Positions 61,172 through 64,000 of a DNA stretch of 64,000 nucleotides are shown here, in pieces (position 1 is the stretch's first letter; every line of letters begins with the position of its first letter). The notes beneath the pieces were generated by a model. It was not told the origin of the DNA. It searched no databases and worked only from the letters and a program-made list of their open reading frames with translations. Source of the stretch: Leifsonia sp. ku-ls (GTDB lineage Bacteria > Actinomycetota > Actinomycetes > Actinomycetales > Microbacteriaceae); contig QKXI01000007.1 in assembly GCA_003367665.1 (NCBI GenBank), positions 186,001 through 250,000 of the forward strand, read 5' to 3'. The translations under genes and the position numbers were made by a program.

Positions 61172-62451
61172 GAGCCGAGCCCCATCTGCTTCGCGATCGC
61201 CGGGAAGCCGTGCGCGAGGACGTACCGCACCGTCTTCCAGTCGTGGGCGGTGCCGGGCGAGCTGAGCAGCTGGGCCGTCACGCCGGCGGCCGTCGCCTCC
61301 TCGTACAGCGTGCGGGCGAAGGCGGTGTACTTGGCGTCGTCCTGGCCGGCGCCGAAGACCATGGTGGAGTCGCGGAACGGCGCGTGCGCCTTCAGCTGCG
61401 CGGCCGGCTGGGCCCTCTCGTACGCGGCCTTCGACCCGTCGAATCCGGTCTGGATGGTGAGCTCCTCGTTCCCCAGCGTCGGCCCGAGCTCGCTCGACGA
61501 CGCGAGCGCCGAGCCGAAGAGGTCGGGGCGTCCCGTCGCGAACTGCACGGCGCAGGTCGCGCCCTGCGAGTAGCCGAACACGCCCCATCCTGCCGGATCG
61601 CTGCTCACCCGCAGGTGAGAACGCACCCAGTCGCGCACATCCGTCAGCAGATACGTGGCCGAGTTGCCGAAGTCGCGCGAGTCGACGCACATCGGGTTGC
61701 GCCCCGGCCCGCCGAGTTGGTCCGGCGCGACCACGATGGGCGCGTAGCCGTCGTGCTTCGCGGCGAAGGCGTCCATCGCGGCCGCCACCCCGCCCGCGGT
61801 GAACATGTCGGCCGGCGCGCCGGGCTGGCCGGAGAGCGCGTACAGCACGGGAAGCGCGGGCGGGTCGGGGGTGAGCGCCACCGGAGGCAGGTACACGACC
61901 GCCTCGCGCGCCGGGAACCGGGACTGGGTCGCCGCGATCCGCACCGTGCCCACCTCGCCCTTGGCCGGGACGGCGGCCGAGCCCGAGGCCGTCGCCCGCC
62001 AGTCCGTGCCGCTGACCACCTCGCCGCGCTCACTGTGCAGCTGGAGGCCGCGGTACGGCACCACCCCGAGCGCGTCGTTCAGGTTGCGGTACGCGCCGAA
62101 GTCCACGTTGATGCCGCAGAACGCCGCCCCGAGGAACACCGGGATGCTGATCACGGCGATCAGCTTGCGCCACCACCGCGACCGGAACAGGTTGGCGATC
62201 GCGAGGCTCACGCCCCCGAAACCGAGCGCCGTCCACATCGTCGTCACCGGCGTCAGGGCGACACCGAACAGGTCGAGCACGTCGGTGACCAGCCACACCA
62301 CGAACCAGCCGAGCAGTCCCCCGACGACCCCCGCGACCAGTCCGGCCAGGGTCCGCCGCCAGGTGGGACGGATCAGCAGGTACAGGGCGAGGGCCGCGGC
62401 GACGAGGTACAGCGGGAGCAGGAACGACAGACGGTCGATCCTCAGCGTCAT
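61168..62451 (-). CDS. membrane-anchored alpha/beta hydrolase (esterase-like)
   Basis: A 427-aa protein. Four membrane helices (residues 8-112), then an extracytoplasmic-side esterase domain of the esterase D/PHB-depolymerase-like type: VLYALSGQPGAPADMF, VVAPDQLGGPG, nucleophile S295 in GVFGYSQGATC, and catalytic His in SPGTAHDWKTVRY. Coupled to the MprF-like gene. A role in hydrolysing aminoacyl lipids, as known for AhyD-type hydrolases paired with MprF-type synthases, is inferred. Confidence 0.8.
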   Translation of the reverse strand: MTLRIDRLSFLLPLYLVAAALALYLLIRPTWRRTLAGLVAGVVGGLLGWFVVWLVTDVLDLFGVALTPVTTMWTALGFGGVSLAIANLFRSRWWRKLIAVISIPVFLGAAFCGINVDFGAYRNLNDALGVVPYRGLQLHSERGEVVSGTDWRATASGSAAVPAKGEVGTVRIAATQSRFPAREAVVYLPPVALTPDPPALPVLYALSGQPGAPADMFTAGGVAAAMDAFAAKHDGYAPIVVAPDQLGGPGRNPMCVDSRDFGNSATYLLTDVRDWVRSHLRVSSDPAGWGVFGYSQGATCAVQFATGRPDLFGSALASSSELGPTLGNEELTIQTGFDGSKAAYERAQPAAQLKAHAPFRDSTMVFGAGQDDAKYTAFARTLYEEATAAGVTAQLLSSPGTAHDWKTVRYVLAHGFPAIAKQMGLGS

Positions 62452-62489
62452 CAGCGGGTCCAGGACGGGTCCTCTCAGGCGGCACGGGC

Positions 62490-62512
62490 GAACGACTCAT
62501 TATTCTTCGTTC
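62490..62512 (-). promoter_or_regulatory. promoter and inverted repeat upstream of the esterase gene
   Basis: GAACGA (62490-62495) and TCGTTC (62507-62512) form a 6-bp inverted repeat with an 11-nt spacer. The minus-strand AATAAT at 62504-62499 lies between the arms and could be a -10, about 50 nt before the ATG. Possible operator over a promoter; inferred. Confidence 0.35.
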
Positions 62513-62562
62513 AGCTCATCGATGGCTGAGGCTCCGTGAGAGTTCAGCCAACTATCAGCGGG

Positions 62563-64000
62563 TCACTCGACCGCGAGCGCCTCCACCGGCGACACGCGCG
62601 TGGCCCGGCGGGTGGGCGCGAGCGCGGCCACCAGGGCGAGGACCGCCGCCGCGAGGGCGATGGCGGCGAGGAACGGCCACGGCAGCGCGGGAGCGAGCAG
62701 GCCGCCGCCGGGGATCATGCCGAGCAGCGACTGCGCGCCGATCCAGCCGTACGCGGTGCCCAGCACGAGGCCGGTGAGCACGGCCGTGACGACCAGCTGG
62801 GCGCTCTCGGCCAGGATCATCCGCCGAATCTGCGTCGCGCTGAACCCGAGCGCACGCAGCAGCCCCAGCTCGCGCCGGCGCTGCAGCACGCTGACCGAGA
62901 GCGAGTTCACCACTCCGCACGCCGCGATCACGGCCGAGAACCCGACAAGCACGGTGAACACCGCGAGCGTGCCGCCGATGACGCTGTCCGCGCCCTGGTA
63001 CATCCCCGGCTCCTTCGCCGCCGCCTCCTGGATCTGCTGCAGCCACGACGACGCGGCGACGACGAACATCGTGATCAGGGTCACGCCGATGACCAGGCCG
63101 ATCGCGGTGCCCGAACTGCGCTCCGGGTTGCGCACGGCGTTCGCGGCCGCGAGCCGTCCGGCCGCGTCCCGGCCGAAGGCGAGCCCCACCAGCCGCAGCA
63201 GCGCCGGCAGGAAGAACGGCGCCGCGAGCACGATGCCGGTGAACGACAGGATGCCGCCCAGCATCGCGACGAGCACGCCGTACGACGACACGTCGGCGAG
63301 GAGTCCGCCGAGCCGGACGAACACGCCGAGGCCGAGCAGCAGCCCGAGCACGAGCAGCGCGACGCCCGGCAGCAGGAGCACGAGCGAGCCCGCCAGGCGG
63401 CCGCGGGTGCGCACCGCCTGCGCCGGCCGCTCCTGCGCGGCCCCGAGCGCCTCGACCGGCGTCACCGTCAGCACCCGTCTGCTGCCGACCCAGGAGGCCA
63501 GCCACGTGGTCAGCACGACGACGATGACGGGCGGCACTATGGTGGCGCTCAGCACCGGGTACGACGCCTCGGGCAGCGCGCCGGCCACGACCAGCAGCCG
63601 CGTCGCCAGGAGCGCGAGGACGGCCGCGGCGGCGCCCCCGGAGACGCCGCCGATCAGCCCGACGGCCAGGCCCTCCCCCGCCACCGACCGCCGCTGGGCA
63701 CGCGAACTGGAGCCGATCAGCCGCAGCAGGGCGATCGTGCGGGTGCGGCCGGCGATCACCGTGGCGAACGTGTTGGTGGTGACGATGGCGCCGACGTACA
63801 CGGCCACCGCGAAGAAGATCCCGGCCACGACCGCGAGCGCGATCTGCACCGAACCGTGCTCGCCCATCTGCGAGGCGCCGATGTAGGCGCCGAGCACGTT
63901 CACACCGCCGACGAGGGCGACGCCGAAGGCCGAGCTGAGCCCGGCGACGAGGATGCCGGCCCGGTGGTCGCGCGCGTTGGCGCGGAAGGCGGAGAAGGGG
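62563..64000 (-). CDS. FtsX-family ABC transporter permease (partial, 5' end outside the window)
   Basis: The frame runs off the window at 64000; the visible part ends at the stop at 62563. A GTG within it at 63903 is not the true start, because the frame continues upstream as SAFRANARDHRAGILVAGLS, a typical permease N-terminal segment. Two FtsX/MacB-type blocks are seen, each with four helices (about GIFFAVAVYVGAIVTTNTFA, RTRTIALLRLIGSSSRAQRR, and RRRELGLLRALGFSATQIRR) and a VTPVEALGA or VSPVEALAVE end. An ATPase partner should lie upstream. Export of a lipid or peptide is likely. Confidence 0.88.
   Translation of the reverse strand, partial: PFSAFRANARDHRAGILVAGLSSAFGVALVGGVNVLGAYIGASQMGEHGSVQIALAVVAGIFFAVAVYVGAIVTTNTFATVIAGRTRTIALLRLIGSSSRAQRRSVAGEGLAVGLIGGVSGGAAAAVLALLATRLLVVAGALPEASYPVLSATIVPPVIVVVLTTWLASWVGSRRVLTVTPVEALGAAQERPAQAVRTRGRLAGSLVLLLPGVALLVLGLLLGLGVFVRLGGLLADVSSYGVLVAMLGGILSFTGIVLAAPFFLPALLRLVGLAFGRDAAGRLAAANAVRNPERSSGTAIGLVIGVTLITMFVVAASSWLQQIQEAAAKEPGMYQGADSVIGGTLAVFTVLVGFSAVIAACGVVNSLSVSVLQRRRELGLLRALGFSATQIRRMILAESAQLVVTAVLTGLVLGTAYGWIGAQSLLGMIPGGGLLAPALPWPFLAAIALAAAVLALVAALAPTRRATRVSPVEALAVE

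Overview
The window reads as the chromosome of a high-GC actinobacterium, most likely Microbacteriaceae (Leifsonia or a close relative). The signs are a uniformly G/C-rich third codon position, many GTG starts, promoters with a TAGGCT -10 box, a homodimeric AceE next to a PucR-type regulator and fabD-fabH-acpP-fabF, actinobacterial families (DUF3145, DUF4282, DUF1684), and the backbone run dnaG, dgt, dus, DsbA, uppS, recO, leuA. There is no insertion sequence, prophage, rRNA or CRISPR array. Three tRNA genes (Val, Met, Asn) lie on the minus strand.

Layout. 1-3.9 kb: small accessory genes (class II amidotransferase fragment, 78-aa protein, universal stress protein, VOC protein, zinc-ribbon/Vsr-like nuclease, steroid-reductase-type membrane protein) with two tandem-repeat arrays. 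4-8.4 kb: a GH3 beta-glucosidase and sugar porter operon, divergent from a TetR regulator whose 3' end runs antisense into tRNA-Val. 8.4-16.8 kb: peroxiredoxin, aceE, then a FasR-like regulator and the FAS-II operon, so pyruvate-to-acetyl-CoA and fatty acid initiation/elongation are side by side. 16.8-22.7 kb: DUF3145, PadR, DUF1684, a PolA-like polymerase, two Nudix hydrolases and small proteins. 22.7-29.7 kb: a Pls/PosA-type single-module NRPS translationally coupled to an M1 metallopeptidase, next to a frameshifted 4'-phosphopantetheinyl transferase whose Mg-binding motif lies in a 45-bp tandem array. 29.7-38.8 kb: DUF1269 protein, tRNA-Met, glycosyltransferase, DMT transporter, peptide deformylase, a kinase-like protein lacking the phospho-acceptor His, a NarL-type two-component pair and a secreted Cys-containing protein.

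38.8-46.5 kb: tRNA-Asn and a six-gene Dpp/Opp-type peptide import operon (lipoprotein, two permeases, a fused double ATPase, a third ATPase, a D-2-hydroxyacid dehydrogenase). 46.7-56.3 kb: replication and housekeeping genes (dnaG, DUF4282, dgt, dus, YbaK-like deacylase, DsbA-like thiol oxidoreductase with a coupled 46-aa ORF, uppS, recO, TRIC-type channel). 56.4-58.3 kb: leuA behind a 13-codon leader peptide with four consecutive Leu codons. 58.4-64 kb: DUF4326 protein, an MprF/DUF2156-type membrane protein coupled to a membrane-anchored esterase (probable aminoacyl-lipid metabolism), and a truncated FtsX-type ABC permease.

Most of the window is ordinary core genome. The parts worth a second look are the broken, repeat-expanded PPTase beside the Pls-type synthetase, the leuA leader, the antisense tetR/tRNA overlap, the kinase without its His, the small Cys-containing ORF coupled to DsbA, and several minisatellites, one of which abuts a promoter.
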